DNA from: Eggerthellaceae bacterium
GTDB taxonomy: Bacteria > Actinomycetota > Coriobacteriia > Coriobacteriales > Eggerthellaceae
Direction of reading: 5' to 3'
DNA length: 12,910 nucleotides
Assembly: GCA_900754955.1 (NCBI GenBank)
Contig: CAAEEV010000167.1
Location: forward strand, 1-12,910
Below the pieces are notes generated by a model. The model ran no database searches. It was not told the DNA's origin and saw nothing but the letters and a program-made list of their open reading frames with translations. The position numbers and the translations under genes were made by a program. Numbering within the stretch: the stretch's first letter is position 1; each line of letters begins with the position of its first letter. This document shows, piece after piece, positions 1 through 6,459 of this stretch.

Positions 1-48
1 CCTCATATTCGCGGAGAGATCGGACGGTGCGCCGCCCGCCCCTCGATC

Positions 49-72
49 GTTCAAATTCGAACCGACATTATA
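49..72 (-). promoter_or_regulatory. Possible leftward promoter for a gene beyond the window
   Basis: On the minus strand a perfect TATAAT -10 hexamer lies at 67-72. The -35 region is weak: CCGACG at 17-nt spacing. Just downstream, around the expected start site, GTTC (49-52) and GAAC (59-62) form a small inverted repeat that could be an operator. No gene start is visible between here and the window edge, so the target would lie to the left. The call rests mainly on the -10 box. Confidence 0.3.
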
Positions 73-141
73 CCCCCAGCGTCGCAGGACGTCGGAAAAG
101 CACCGAACGAGCGCTGAATCGCCAGCAGAAGCCAGCAAACG

Positions 142-173
142 AAAAAAAGCGGTTCCGCCTGTCGCGGAACCGC
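142..173 (-). terminator. Rho-independent terminator of the cold-shock gene
   Basis: A perfect 10-bp stem pairs GCGGTTCCGC (149-158) with GCGGAACCGC (164-173) around a 5-nt loop. On the minus strand it is followed by seven T residues (148-142). It begins 27 nt after the csp stop codon. This is the cleanest intrinsic terminator in the window. Confidence 0.88.
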
Positions 174-200
174 CTTCTCATCTCGTTTTGTATGGGAAAT

Positions 201-404
201 CTACACTCTCACCACATTGCTCGCCTGAAGCTTTCCGTTCTGACCGGTCGTCACCTCGAACGACACGCGCTCGCCCTCATCGAGCGTCTTGAAGCCGTCC
301 ATCTGGATCTCCGAGAAGTGAACGAAAAGATCTTCGCCGTCGGCCTGGGAGATGAACCCGTATCCCTTCTCGGGGTTAAACCACTTAACCGTACCTTCCG
401 CCAT
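201..404 (-). CDS. csp: Cold-shock protein (CspA family)
   Basis: A 67-residue single-domain cold-shock protein, the usual family length. These OB-fold proteins bind single-stranded RNA or DNA in the cytoplasm and melt mRNA secondary structure. Both nucleic-acid-binding motifs are visible: RNP1 as KGYGFI (residues 13-18) and RNP2 as LFVHFS (26-31). The N-terminal GTVKWFN and the C-terminal ASNVV are also typical. The ATG at 404 has a purine-rich site (AAAGAGGTAGG) a few bases upstream. The gene stands alone: a terminator follows it, and a 531-nt gap containing its probable promoter precedes it. A start site near 490-515 would give a leader of about 85-110 nt, reminiscent of cold-shock mRNAs, although cold induction is only inferred. 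The specific paralogue (cspA, cspC and so on) cannot be named from sequence alone. Confidence 0.96.
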   Translation of the reverse strand: MAEGTVKWFNPEKGYGFISQADGEDLFVHFSEIQMDGFKTLDEGERVSFEVTTGQNGKLQASNVVRV

Positions 405-496
405 TTGTTCCTACCTCTTTCCTCTCCCCCTCGCGGGAAGACAAATCCTGTGCTGCATGGCGGCAACACCTGTCTGCGATTTGCAAACATGTACCC

Positions 497-548
497 ACTA
501 TACGTTATCCCCATCTGTATTGATAGGAAATACCGCCCCAAATCTCAA
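497..548 (-). promoter_or_regulatory. Probable csp promoter region
   Basis: On the minus strand TTGAGA (548-543) and TATCAA (525-520) are separated by 17 nt, a fair -35/-10 pair. A second -10-like hexamer, TATAGT, lies at 502-497 without a good -35. Either would give csp a leader of about 85-110 nt. Upstream, at 585-608, lies an imperfect inverted repeat: AAACACGTC against GACGTG plus GTGTTT. Confidence 0.4.
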
Positions 549-739
549 GGATTGCAGAATTGTCACGTTTGCGAAAACACGCGGAAACACGTCTCTGACG
601 TGGTGTTTCGAGTGAACTTAAAGCAGAAGGACGCCACAGCGGAACCATCGTACGTTCCAAAAGCGTGACAGATTCGTTCCCCCTCTGATGCGACGCCCGC
701 AACGCGCGCAGGTTCAAACCCAGCCGGCAGGCGCGTGCT

Positions 740-889
740 CAGGTCCCGCAAGCGCACGGCGAAACCTGCTCGGTGGGCGAGAGCCCCTCGAGGCTGCCGC
801 CAGGTCCCGCGAACACATGGCGAAGCCCAGCAATATGGTCACGTTCGGCGATTACGTGTATAGGCCCCGCGAACGCGCAACAAAGCCGC
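740..889. repeat. Three degenerate repeats, 60/61-bp period
   Basis: Related units lie at 741-765, 802-826 and 862-886 on the plus strand. Each begins AGGTCCCGC or AGGCCCCGC. The first and second agree at about 20 of 25 positions, the second and third at about 18 of 25, and every difference is a transition. Taking 29-nt units, the intervening stretches are 32 and 31 nt. A fainter copy of the CCCGCAACGCGC core lies near 695-707. The geometry resembles a CRISPR array, but the divergence is far too great for an active one and no cas gene is present. Confidence 0.35.
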
Positions 890-935
890 ATGCCGGCACC
901 GCGCGGCGCGCTTGCAGGCACACCGTAAAACGCGC

Positions 936-1355
936 CTACGCGCGCGCCTCCTCCACATCGCGTTCGACCAACTCAAGGAGCTCCTCGGAGGTTATCGGCT
1001 CGTCGGGCAGATCAACGCCGAACGCCTCGGCGATCGAACGCGCCTGGGCAAGACGCACTGCGGCGAGATCGCTCTGCCCCGCCTCATCGTAGTAGCGCGC
1101 CGACAGCTGGAGCGATTGGGCAGCATAGGCGCTCACGCGCGGATCGACGCCCGACACCTGCATGATGCCCGCGATCGACTCGGGCGAAAGCGTCAGCAGC
1201 ATCGAAGCGTCCATGTCGAGCGCCGTGCCCACGGCGTCGTCGAGCGTGCGCGCCGCCTCCTCGGGCTCGCCCTCACGCCCGCCGCGCTCCATCGCGCGCT
1301 GGATGGCCGCAAAGAAGCCCACCAGCAGTCGAAGAAGATAGTCCTGCTCGATCAT
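936..1355 (-). CDS. Hypothetical helical protein in the ruv operon
   Basis: A 139-residue protein of unknown function. It starts 5 nt after the ruvB stop, so it is almost certainly translated from the same mRNA. The open frame continues further upstream, but inside ruvB; the ATG at 1355 follows GTGAGG and gives the natural protein, beginning MIEQDYLLRLL. The sequence is mostly amphipathic helix. Residues 75-112 (AYAAQSLQLSARYYD and onward to AEAFG) look like a TPR-type helical hairpin, and the C-terminus is acidic (EELLELVERDVEEA). No signal peptide, membrane segment or catalytic motif is visible. The short N-terminal DYLLRL pattern recalls small DUF6483-type proteins, but I cannot confirm that family. 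Its position suggests a link to RuvAB or simply shared expression. Confidence 0.75.
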   Translation of the reverse strand: MIEQDYLLRLLVGFFAAIQRAMERGGREGEPEEAARTLDDAVGTALDMDASMLLTLSPESIAGIMQVSGVDPRVSAYAAQSLQLSARYYDEAGQSDLAAVRLAQARSIAEAFGVDLPDEPITSEELLELVERDVEEARA

Positions 1356-1360
1356 GCGCC

Positions 1361-2443
1361 TCACGCCTTCTCGTCGGGGGGCACAAGCCCCAGATGCTCC
1401 CATGCGCGCCGCGTCGCCTGACGGCCCTTCGGCGTGCGCATCATGAGCCCCTGCTGCATGAGATAGGGCTCGTACACGTCCTCCACGCTGTCGGGATCTT
1501 CCGAGAGCGCCGAGGCGAGCGTCGTAAGGCCGACGGGACGACCCGAAAACTGCACACACAACAGCTCGAGGATGCGGTTGTCGATCGCATCGAGGCCGAG
1601 GCTGTCCACCTCGAAGAAGCTGAGCGCCTCGGCGGCCACGTCCTCGGTGATGACGCCGTTACCGCGCACCTGCGCCCAGTCGCGCACGCGCTTGAGCATG
1701 CGGTTGGCAAGACGCGGCGTCCCGCGGCTGCGACGCGCGATCTCAAGCGCGCCCTCCTCGTCGATGGGCACATCGAGGATCATCGCCGAGCGCCGCACGA
1801 TGGAGGCGAGCTCGTCGGGGGTGTAGTACTGCAGGCGGAACGAGATGCCGAAGCGATCGCGCAGCGGCCCGGTGAGCAGGCCAGTGCGCGTCGTGGCGCC
1901 GATGAGCGTGAAGTGCGGGATGTCGAGTCTGATGGATCGCGCCGCCGGACCCTTGCCCACCACGATGTCGAGCGCGAAGTCCTCGAGCGCGGGATAGAGC
2001 ACCTCTTCGACCATGCGGTTGAGGCGGTGGATCTCGTCGATGAAGAGCACGTCGCCCTCCTCGAGGTTGGTGAGGATGGCGGCGAGATCGCCCGTGCGCT
2101 CGATGGCGGGCCCGCTCGTCGTGCGGATGTTCGAGCCGAGCTCGTTGGCCACCACGGTGGCGAGCGTCGTCTTGCCCAGGCCGGGAGGACCCGAGAACAG
2201 GATGTGATCAACCACGTCGTGGCGCGCTTGAGCAGCCTCGATGAGGATGCCGAGCGACTCTTTCACCTTCGTCTGCCCGAGATAGTCGGCAAGGCGTTTG
2301 GGGCGCAGGGACCGATCGAGGGCGAGATCGTCCTCGGTGAGCTCGGGCGTGACCGCACGCGGGCGCGTGCCGTCCTCAGCCGCAGGAGCTCCCCCCTGCG
2401 CCGCCTCGAACACAAGACCTTCTATTTCGATGTCGTTGGCCAT
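1361..2443 (-). CDS. ruvB: Holliday junction branch-migration ATPase RuvB
   Basis: A 360-residue AAA+ motor that, with RuvA, drives branch migration of Holliday junctions in recombinational repair. Visible motifs are Walker A GPPGLGKT (85-92), Walker B LFIDE (133-137) followed by the IHR signature, sensor 1 in IGATTRTG (181-188), and the arginine finger region PLRDRFG (193-199). The C-terminal third is the winged-helix DNA-binding domain ([21 protein letters not shown] region). The N-terminus carries about 35 extra residues before the conserved [12 protein letters not shown], common in actinobacterial RuvB. The ATG at 2443 is preceded by AGGA overlapping the ruvA TAG stop, with 6 nt between genes, so ruvA and ruvB are translationally close. 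It is the third gene of ruvCAB. Length and motifs are complete. Confidence 0.98.
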   Translation of the reverse strand: MANDIEIEGLVFEAAQGGAPAAEDGTRPRAVTPELTEDDLALDRSLRPKRLADYLGQTKVKESLGILIEAAQARHDVVDHILFSGPPGLGKTTLATVVANELGSNIRTTSGPAIERTGDLAAILTNLEEGDVLFIDEIHRLNRMVEEVLYPALEDFALDIVVGKGPAARSIRLDIPHFTLIGATTRTGLLTGPLRDRFGISFRLQYYTPDELASIVRRSAMILDVPIDEEGALEIARRSRGTPRLANRMLKRVRDWAQVRGNGVITEDVAAEALSFFEVDSLGLDAIDNRILELLCVQFSGRPVGLTTLASALSEDPDSVEDVYEPYLMQQGLMMRTPKGRQATRRAWEHLGLVPPDEKA

Positions 2444-2449
2444 GACGTC

Positions 2450-3040
2450 CTACCGATTCCCCAAGCGTTTCAACGCGTATTGTAGCAGCGTCGCCTCCGT
2501 CGCATCGTCGGGCGCGCCCTTCAGCGCCAAATCGGCCTCGACCGACGTGAATCCCATCGAGAGGAGCGCCTCGGTTGCACCCTTGCGCGCGCCGTCGTAC
2601 GCAGCGGGCGCGCCCTGCGCGTCGAAGAGGCTCTCCTCGAGCTCGAGCGACCCCTTGAGCTCAAGGATGATGCGCGAGGCCGTCTTCTTGCCGACGCCGG
2701 GGATCTTCGACACGAGCGCCGTGTCCTGCGCGGCGATCGCATCGGCGAGCGCGCGCGGCGAAAACGTGGAAAGCGCCGCGAGCGCCACCTTCGGCCCCAC
2801 GCCGCTCACCGTGATGAGCCGCTCGAACAGCGCCTTCTCCTCATCGGTTAGAAAACCGTACAGCGCGATGCCGCTCTCGCCCGCCTGCAGGTACGTGAGC
2901 ACGCGCACCCGCTCGCCCACGGCGGGAAGCTTCGCCACCGCCGCCTGCGACATGAGCACCGCGTACCCCACGCCGCCCACGTCAACGTAAGCGCACTGCG
3001 GCGCTTTACCCGCCAGCACGCCGTCGAGAAATGCAATCAT
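2450..3040 (-). CDS. ruvA: Holliday junction-binding protein RuvA
   Basis: A 196-residue protein matching the RuvA family length. RuvA tetramers hold the four-way junction and load RuvB rings. The N-terminal OB-fold (1-62) begins MIAFLDGVL. Two helix-hairpin-helix DNA-binding motifs follow: LITVSGVGPKVALAAL (75-90) and VSKIPGVGKKTASRII (110-125). The C-terminal domain III (about 150-196, ending LLQYALKRLGNR) is the part that contacts RuvB. The ATG at 3040 has AAGGA six nt upstream. The gene lies 165 nt after ruvC, an unusually wide gap for this operon. The gap holds small GC-rich hairpins (for example TGTGCC 3181-3186 with GGCACA 3194-3199) but no T-run or clear promoter, so ruvC-ruvA cotranscription is still the simplest reading. 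Confidence 0.97.
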   Translation of the reverse strand: MIAFLDGVLAGKAPQCAYVDVGGVGYAVLMSQAAVAKLPAVGERVRVLTYLQAGESGIALYGFLTDEEKALFERLITVSGVGPKVALAALSTFSPRALADAIAAQDTALVSKIPGVGKKTASRIILELKGSLELEESLFDAQGAPAAYDGARKGATEALLSMGFTSVEADLALKGAPDDATEATLLQYALKRLGNR

Positions 3041-3205
3041 CGCGAATCCTTCCGTTCTTCCCTGCGCTGCTCACGCGCGCAACCTGGCAGGCACGCTGCA
3101 ACGCCGCGCCACCAGCCGCCCGCCCTCGGGCGCCCCGCTCACGCGAGCATCGTCTCGTGCAGCAAGCGCTCTTCCGCGCTTGTGCCCGCACCCGGCACAG
3201 ACACC

Positions 3206-3802
3206 CTATCCGAGCGATTCCGCCATCCGCGCAACGCGCTCAAGTCGCGCCGCACGTTCCTTCTCGGCCGCCTCGGCCCGCGCGACCATCTCGTCGAACC
3301 GCCGCTCAGCGCGCGTGAGGCCGTCGTGCGTCGTGTAGCAGATGGCCGCCGCGAGCGCGTCGGAGGCGTGGTCGGGCTTCGGCGGCGCCTCAAGGGCGAG
3401 CAGCTTCTGCACCATGTACTGAACCTGCTCCTTCTCGGCACCGCCCGTGCCCACCACCGCGAGCTTGATCTGCTTGGGCGAGAACGCCCCTACCTCAAGC
3501 CCGCCTTCGGCGCATGCCACGAGCGCCGCGCCGCGCGCCTGGCCCGTCGCGAACGCCGCCGTGATGTTCTGACCGAACCACACCGTCTCGATGCCGACGC
3601 AGCTCGGTCGGAACCGCCGCACCACCGCCCCAATCTGGTCGTGGATCTTGAGCAGGCGATCGGCGAGCGGCGCTGCACCCGTGGTGGTCACGCATCCGTA
3701 CGCCACGCAGGCGAGCCGTGGGCCGCTCTGCGTGATGATGCCCCAGCCCGTATGGGCCAGGCCAGGATCGATCCCCAATATGGTGCGTTCCTCCACCGAC
3801 AC
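3206..3802 (-). CDS. ruvC: Crossover junction endonuclease RuvC
   Basis: Holliday junction resolvase that cuts symmetrically across the junction held by RuvAB. It has an RNase H-like fold. With the GTG at 3802 as residue 1 (198 residues), the acidic active site is visible as D12 (LGIDPG), E72 (GIETVWFG), H145 and D148 (DHASDALAAA); the histidine version is known in other RuvC proteins such as that of Thermus. The frame extends upstream to a TTG at 3826, but that codon lies about six bases from the predicted transcription start and lacks a ribosome site, whereas the GTG has GAGG eight bases upstream. Residues about 164-198 form a charged, alanine- and glutamate-rich helical tail beyond the usual core of about 160-175 residues. 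It is the first gene of ruvCAB and has a LexA-like box upstream. Confidence 0.95.
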   Translation of the reverse strand: MSVEERTILGIDPGLAHTGWGIITQSGPRLACVAYGCVTTTGAAPLADRLLKIHDQIGAVVRRFRPSCVGIETVWFGQNITAAFATGQARGAALVACAEGGLEVGAFSPKQIKLAVVGTGGAEKEQVQYMVQKLLALEAPPKPDHASDALAAAICYTTHDGLTRAERRFDEMVARAEAAEKERAARLERVARMAESLG

Positions 3803-3807
3803 GAAAC

Positions 3808-3838
3808 GAGCCTCGCTTTCTCTCAAAAGTCGAGGCTC
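3808..3838 (-). promoter_or_regulatory. Inverted repeat over the ruvC start-site and ribosome site
   Basis: GAGCCTCG (3808-3815) and CGAGGCTC (3831-3838) are perfect 8-bp complements around a 15-nt loop. The promoter-proximal arm abuts the predicted -10 and the other arm contains the ruvC GAGG ribosome site. In a read-through transcript it would fold and cover the ribosome site. A transcript starting near 3832 would lack most of the 5' arm and leave the site open. Only a weak T-run follows, so it is not a strong terminator. Confidence 0.5.
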
Positions 3839-3867
3839 ATATTAGAACATTTGTTTGCACGTTGCAA
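3839..3867 (-). promoter_or_regulatory. Predicted ruvC promoter
   Basis: On the minus strand TTGCAA (3867-3862) is the -35 and TAATAT (3844-3839) the -10, separated by exactly 17 nt. This would start transcription near 3832, about 30 nt before the chosen GTG start. The spacer holds a LexA-like operator, which fits SOS control of ruvCAB. Confidence 0.5.
3844..3857. promoter_or_regulatory. LexA (SOS)-like box at ruvC
   Basis: The plus strand reads AGAACATTTGTTTG. Against the Gram-positive LexA consensus CGAACRNRYGTTYG it matches at 12 of 14 positions, including GAAC and GTT. It occupies the -35/-10 spacer of the predicted ruvC promoter and touches the -10, an ideal place for repression. SOS control of ruv genes is established in other bacteria. 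Here it is inferred from the motif alone. Confidence 0.6.
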
Positions 3868-3964
3868 GCACTGCGGAAACATCAACGCCGCGCGCTGCGG
3901 AAACGCCAAAGGAACGCGCTCGCGCGAGCAGCCGAATCCCCCGTGCGAGCGCCACGCAAAAACG

Positions 3965-5179
3965 CTACGCCTCGGCGCCTTCGCCTGCGGCAACCTTCTC
4001 GAGGCCCGCGAGAATCGCGGCGTCAACGGCCTCGAGCCCCTCCTCGTCCTCGGTCCACTGATGCGTGATCGTGCCGAACGGAAGCGCGAGCCCGCACGTG
4101 TCGAGCAGCTTCGCCACCTCCTCGGGACCGTTCTGCCCCCAGCCGTACGAGCCGAACGGGATGCCGAAGCGGCCCTTCCAGCCGCCCTTGGGCGAAAGTC
4201 CCTTGAGATACCACAGGAACGCCGCCACCGTGGGCATCATGCCGTTGTTGAGCGTGGGCGAGCCCACCGCGATGTAGCGCGCCGACAGCACCTCGGTCAT
4301 GATGTCGGAGATGTGGTTCACCTTGAGATCGAACAGGCGCGTGGAGATGCCCGCCTCGATGAACGCCTCGACCATCTGATGCGCCATCGCCTCAGTGGTG
4401 TGCCACATCGAATCGTACACGACGATGGCGTAGTCCTCGGGCTCGAGCGAGCTCCACTTCTGGTACTCCTCGAGGATCTCGGCCACATGGCTGCGCCAGA
4501 TCACGCCGTGGCTCGGCGCGATCATGTCGAAGTCGACGCCGCTGAGCGCCCCGAGCGCCTTCACCACGTGACGCGAGTACGGCATGACGATGTTCGCATA
4601 GTACTTCTTCGCCTGCGCGAGCACCTCGGGCAGACCGACCTCGTCGTCGAAGTGCTTCGACGAGGCGAAATGCTGACCGAACGCGTCGTTCGAGAAGAGG
4701 ATCTTGTCGTACGCGGAGTACGTGACCATGTTATCGGGCCAGTGCACCATCACCGTGGCAGTGAAGGTGAGCGTGCGCTTGCCGATGCAGAGGCTCTCGC
4801 CGGACTTCACCGCGAGGTAACGGTAGTCGTCGCCGTAATGGGCGCGCAGGCCCTTCTCGCCGTGCGGTGCGCTCGTGACGATCGTGGCGTTCGGGGCCGC
4901 CGTCATAATGGCGGGGATGGCACCCGAGTGGTCCTGCTCCACGTGGTTGGAGATGACGTACTCGATCTTGCTCGGGTCGATGATGTCGGCGATGCGCTCG
5001 AGCAGATCGTCCGCAAACGACGGCTTGCACGTGTCGATGAGCGTCACGTGCTCGTCGAGGATGAGGTAGGCGTTGTACGTCGATCCGCGGTCGGTCGTGT
5101 AGCCGTGGAAGTTGCGCTCGTTCCAGTCGATGCCGCCCACCCAGTACACATCAGGCTTGATCTCAATGGCTCGCAGCAT
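3965..5179 (-). CDS. fprA: FprA-type flavodiiron protein (O2/NO reductase)
   Basis: A 404-residue class A flavodiiron protein: a metallo-beta-lactamase-like diiron domain (about 1-245) followed by a flavodoxin-like FMN domain (about 250-400). Such soluble enzymes reduce O2 to water and/or NO to N2O using electrons from a rubredoxin or similar carrier, and protect anaerobes. All six expected iron ligands are visible: H79, E81 and D83 in NHVEQDHSG, H146 in VHWPDNM, D165 in SNDAFG and H224 in PSHG. The FMN phosphate loop is VVYDSMWHTTEAMA (253-266), and SPTLNNGMMP is the second flavin loop. No C-terminal rubredoxin or flavin reductase domain is fused. The ATG at 5179 has GGAGG seven nt upstream. 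It sits between yebC and ruvC, which are adjacent in many bacteria, so it looks like an insertion into that block. Preference for O2 or NO cannot be read from sequence. Confidence 0.96.
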   Translation of the reverse strand: MLRAIEIKPDVYWVGGIDWNERNFHGYTTDRGSTYNAYLILDEHVTLIDTCKPSFADDLLERIADIIDPSKIEYVISNHVEQDHSGAIPAIMTAAPNATIVTSAPHGEKGLRAHYGDDYRYLAVKSGESLCIGKRTLTFTATVMVHWPDNMVTYSAYDKILFSNDAFGQHFASSKHFDDEVGLPEVLAQAKKYYANIVMPYSRHVVKALGALSGVDFDMIAPSHGVIWRSHVAEILEEYQKWSSLEPEDYAIVVYDSMWHTTEAMAHQMVEAFIEAGISTRLFDLKVNHISDIMTEVLSARYIAVGSPTLNNGMMPTVAAFLWYLKGLSPKGGWKGRFGIPFGSYGWGQNGPEEVAKLLDTCGLALPFGTITHQWTEDEEGLEAVDAAILAGLEKVAAGEGAEA

Positions 5180-5197
5180 AAGGTCCTCCGTTCAAAG

Positions 5198-5248
5198 AAA
5201 AAGGGACGGGATGGTATCTCGCAGTTCAGCAAGATACTACCCCGTCCC
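5198..5248 (-). terminator. T-tailed hairpin directly upstream of the fprA ribosome site
   Basis: GGGACGGG (5203-5210) pairs perfectly with CCCGTCCC (5241-5248). The stem continues with TGGTATCT (5212-5219) against AGATACTA (5232-5239), with one A-C mismatch at 5211/5240 and one G-T pair, giving a stem of about 17 bp and a 12-nt loop. On the minus strand TTTTT (5202-5198) then CTTT follow. It should terminate read-through from yebC. The predicted fprA -10 lies inside its 5' arm, so transcripts from that promoter would not contain the full hairpin. Confidence 0.7.
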
Positions 5249-5263
5249 CGAAGCTCACTTCAA
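5234..5263 (-). promoter_or_regulatory. Possible fprA promoter embedded in the hairpin
   Basis: On the minus strand TTGAAG (5263-5258) and TAGTAT (5239-5234) are separated by 18 nt. The start site would fall near 5227, within the hairpin loop, leaving a leader of about 48 nt with the GGAGG site. The -10 is only a 4-of-6 match, so this is tentative. Confidence 0.35.
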
Positions 5264-5510
5264 CGAGAAGCGCCATCCCGCACCGAAACCCCGCAGATCG
5301 CCCAGATGGCGAAGACGAGAAACGGCGACTGGCAGTGACGAACGGACAGGCCGCTTGTCACCATCGTATCCCAGGACGAGCCCAAGACAGCGAGGGGCCA
5401 CACGGTGCTCGAGGTTGCCCCGCCTTTGGGCCAAGCCGCCAACGCGTAAGCGCAGCGCCCAAAACAAGGGGCAAGATCGGGTGCCGTGCGGCCCCGCAGC
5501 GTCGGCAGGA

Positions 5511-5534
5511 GCGCCGTTGCGTCAGCAACGGCGC
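5511..5534 (-). terminator. Stem-loop after yebC
   Basis: GCGCCGTTGC (5511-5520) and GCAACGGCGC (5525-5534) form a perfect 10-bp stem with a 4-nt loop, starting 6 nt past the yebC stop. There is no T-run on the minus strand, so it may protect the 3' end or terminate poorly. The T-tailed hairpin at 5198-5248 is the better terminator. Confidence 0.55.
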
Positions 5535-5540
5535 AACCAA

Positions 5541-6341
5541 CTACTCGTCCAGAGCCGCCGCGATCTCGTCGGTGATGTCCATCGTGTGGTAGACGCTCTG
5601 CAGGTCCTCGAGCTCCTCGAGCTTGTCGATGAGGCGCATGACCTTCTTGGCGTCGGCGACGCTCACCTGCGTCGGGGTGGTCGCCTCCATGATCATCTCG
5701 GCGCCCTTGACCTCGATGCCCTGCTCCTCGAGACCCTTCTTCACAGCCATGAGGTCGGTCGGCGCGGTGTAGACGATCCACTCGTCATCGGCGTCCTCAT
5801 AGTCGTCGCCGCCAGCCTCGGCAACCGCCATCATGAATTCTTCCTCATCGGCAGCTGCACCGTTGGGCTCCATGCCGGCTTTCTTGCCCTCGCCCTCGAT
5901 CTCCTTCGGAACCATGATCTGGCCCTTGCGCTCGAACTGGAACGCCACCGAGCCCGAGGTGCCGAGGTTGCCGCCCGAATGCGCGAACGCCGAGCGGACG
6001 TCGGCGGCCGTGCGGTTGCGGTTGTCGGTCAGCGCCTCACAGTACACGGCGATGCCCGCCGGGCCGTAGCCCTCGTAGACGACGGTCTCGTAGTTGGCTG
6101 CGTCCTTGCCGCTGCCGAACGCCTTGTCGATAGCGGTCTTGATCTTATCCTTCGGCAGGGAGTAGCCCTTGGCCTTCTCGATGGCGGCCGCAAGCGAGGC
6201 GTTGTTGTCGGGGTTGGGGTCGCCGCCCTCCTTGGCTGCCACGGTGATGTTACGCGACAGCTTGGAGAACAAGGCGGAGCGCTTAGCGTCCTGCGCGGCC
6301 TTGCGATGCTTGGTTGTAGCCCATTTTGAATGCCCTGACAT
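5541..6341 (-). CDS. yebC: YebC/TACO1-family protein
   Basis: A 266-residue member of the YebC/TACO1 family. These were long annotated as transcriptional regulators, and more recent work links several of them to translation at difficult, for example proline-rich, stretches. The conserved start MSGHSKWATTKHRKAAQDAKR is immediately recognisable, as are DNRNRTAADVR (106-116) and the LGTSGSVAFQF segment (126-136). Residues about 145-168 (charged, PKEIEGEGKK then GAAADEEE) form an insertion relative to the usual protein of about 246 residues. The ATG at 6341 is preceded by AGAAGG at a 7-nt spacing. A TTGAAA/TATATT promoter lies upstream, so it is probably a single-gene unit. yebC often sits just before ruvC; here fprA intervenes. 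Confidence 0.97.
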   Translation of the reverse strand: MSGHSKWATTKHRKAAQDAKRSALFSKLSRNITVAAKEGGDPNPDNNASLAAAIEKAKGYSLPKDKIKTAIDKAFGSGKDAANYETVVYEGYGPAGIAVYCEALTDNRNRTAADVRSAFAHSGGNLGTSGSVAFQFERKGQIMVPKEIEGEGKKAGMEPNGAAADEEEFMMAVAEAGGDDYEDADDEWIVYTAPTDLMAVKKGLEEQGIEVKGAEMIMEATTPTQVSVADAKKVMRLIDKLEELEDLQSVYHTMDITDEIAAALDE

Positions 6342-6374
6342 ATCCGTCCCTTCTGATGTCCTGATAACCGACCG

Positions 6375-6404
6375 AATATATTAGCACATATCCAGCATTT
6401 TCAA
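6375..6404 (-). promoter_or_regulatory. Predicted yebC promoter
   Basis: On the minus strand TTGAAA (6404-6399) and TATATT (6380-6375) are separated by 18 nt; each hexamer matches five of six consensus bases. The start site would be near 6368, about 27 nt before the yebC ATG, leaving just enough leader for the AGAAGG ribosome site. This AT-rich patch stands out from the GC-rich surroundings. Confidence 0.6.
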
Positions 6405-6459
6405 CGGCCTATCTGCGCATCCTCCCCGTCGTGCGCACAAATGGAAGGCGCATGACGCG

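Larger units (their letters stand above)
405..935. other. 531-nt gap between csp and the ruv-linked small gene
   Basis: I see no convincing gene here. The left part (about 405-665) is less GC-rich and holds the csp leader and probable promoter. The right part (about 680-935) is GC-rich and holds three degenerate repeats with a 60/61-bp period (740-889). A weak stem lies just after the small gene's stop: gcggc 903-907 against gccgc 885-889, followed on the minus strand by TTTGTT. It might end the ruv transcript. Open frames across the gap lack ribosome sites and family resemblance. Confidence 0.5.
5180..5540. other. 361-nt gap between yebC and fprA
   Basis: No gene is supported here. On the minus strand it holds, in order: a stem-loop just after yebC (5511-5534); a GC-rich region that can fold, with GCCCAAG 5381-5387 against CTTTGGGC 5425-5432 (bulged) and GGGGC 5395-5399 against GCCCC 5418-5422; the probable fprA promoter (5234-5263); a long T-tailed hairpin (5198-5248); and the fprA ribosome site GGAGG. 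The internal foldable stretch matches no RNA family I recognise. Confidence 0.5.

Noticed and set aside
690..735. tRNA-like GGTTCAAACCC sequence
   Set aside because: The T-arm stem would contain an A-A mismatch, and no matching 5' acceptor strand, D-arm or anticodon arm is found at the right distance.
563..757. A 64-codon minus-strand frame containing RLPAGFEPAR
   Set aside because: Such peptide strings often come from RNA-gene or repeat sequence read as protein. There is no ribosome site and it crosses the degenerate repeats.
3139..3205. A roughly 21-codon frame after ruvC (VSVPGAGTSAEERLLHETMLA, read here in pieces)
   Set aside because: It is only the tail of a frame overlapping ruvC, with no good ribosome site. 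Codon bias alone in GC-rich DNA is not enough support.
3182..5338. A 718-codon open frame on the plus strand opposite ruvC and fprA
   Set aside because: It is antisense to two genes with complete catalytic motifs, is rich in Arg, His and Val as expected from the complement of high-GC3 genes, and has no ribosome site or recognisable domain.
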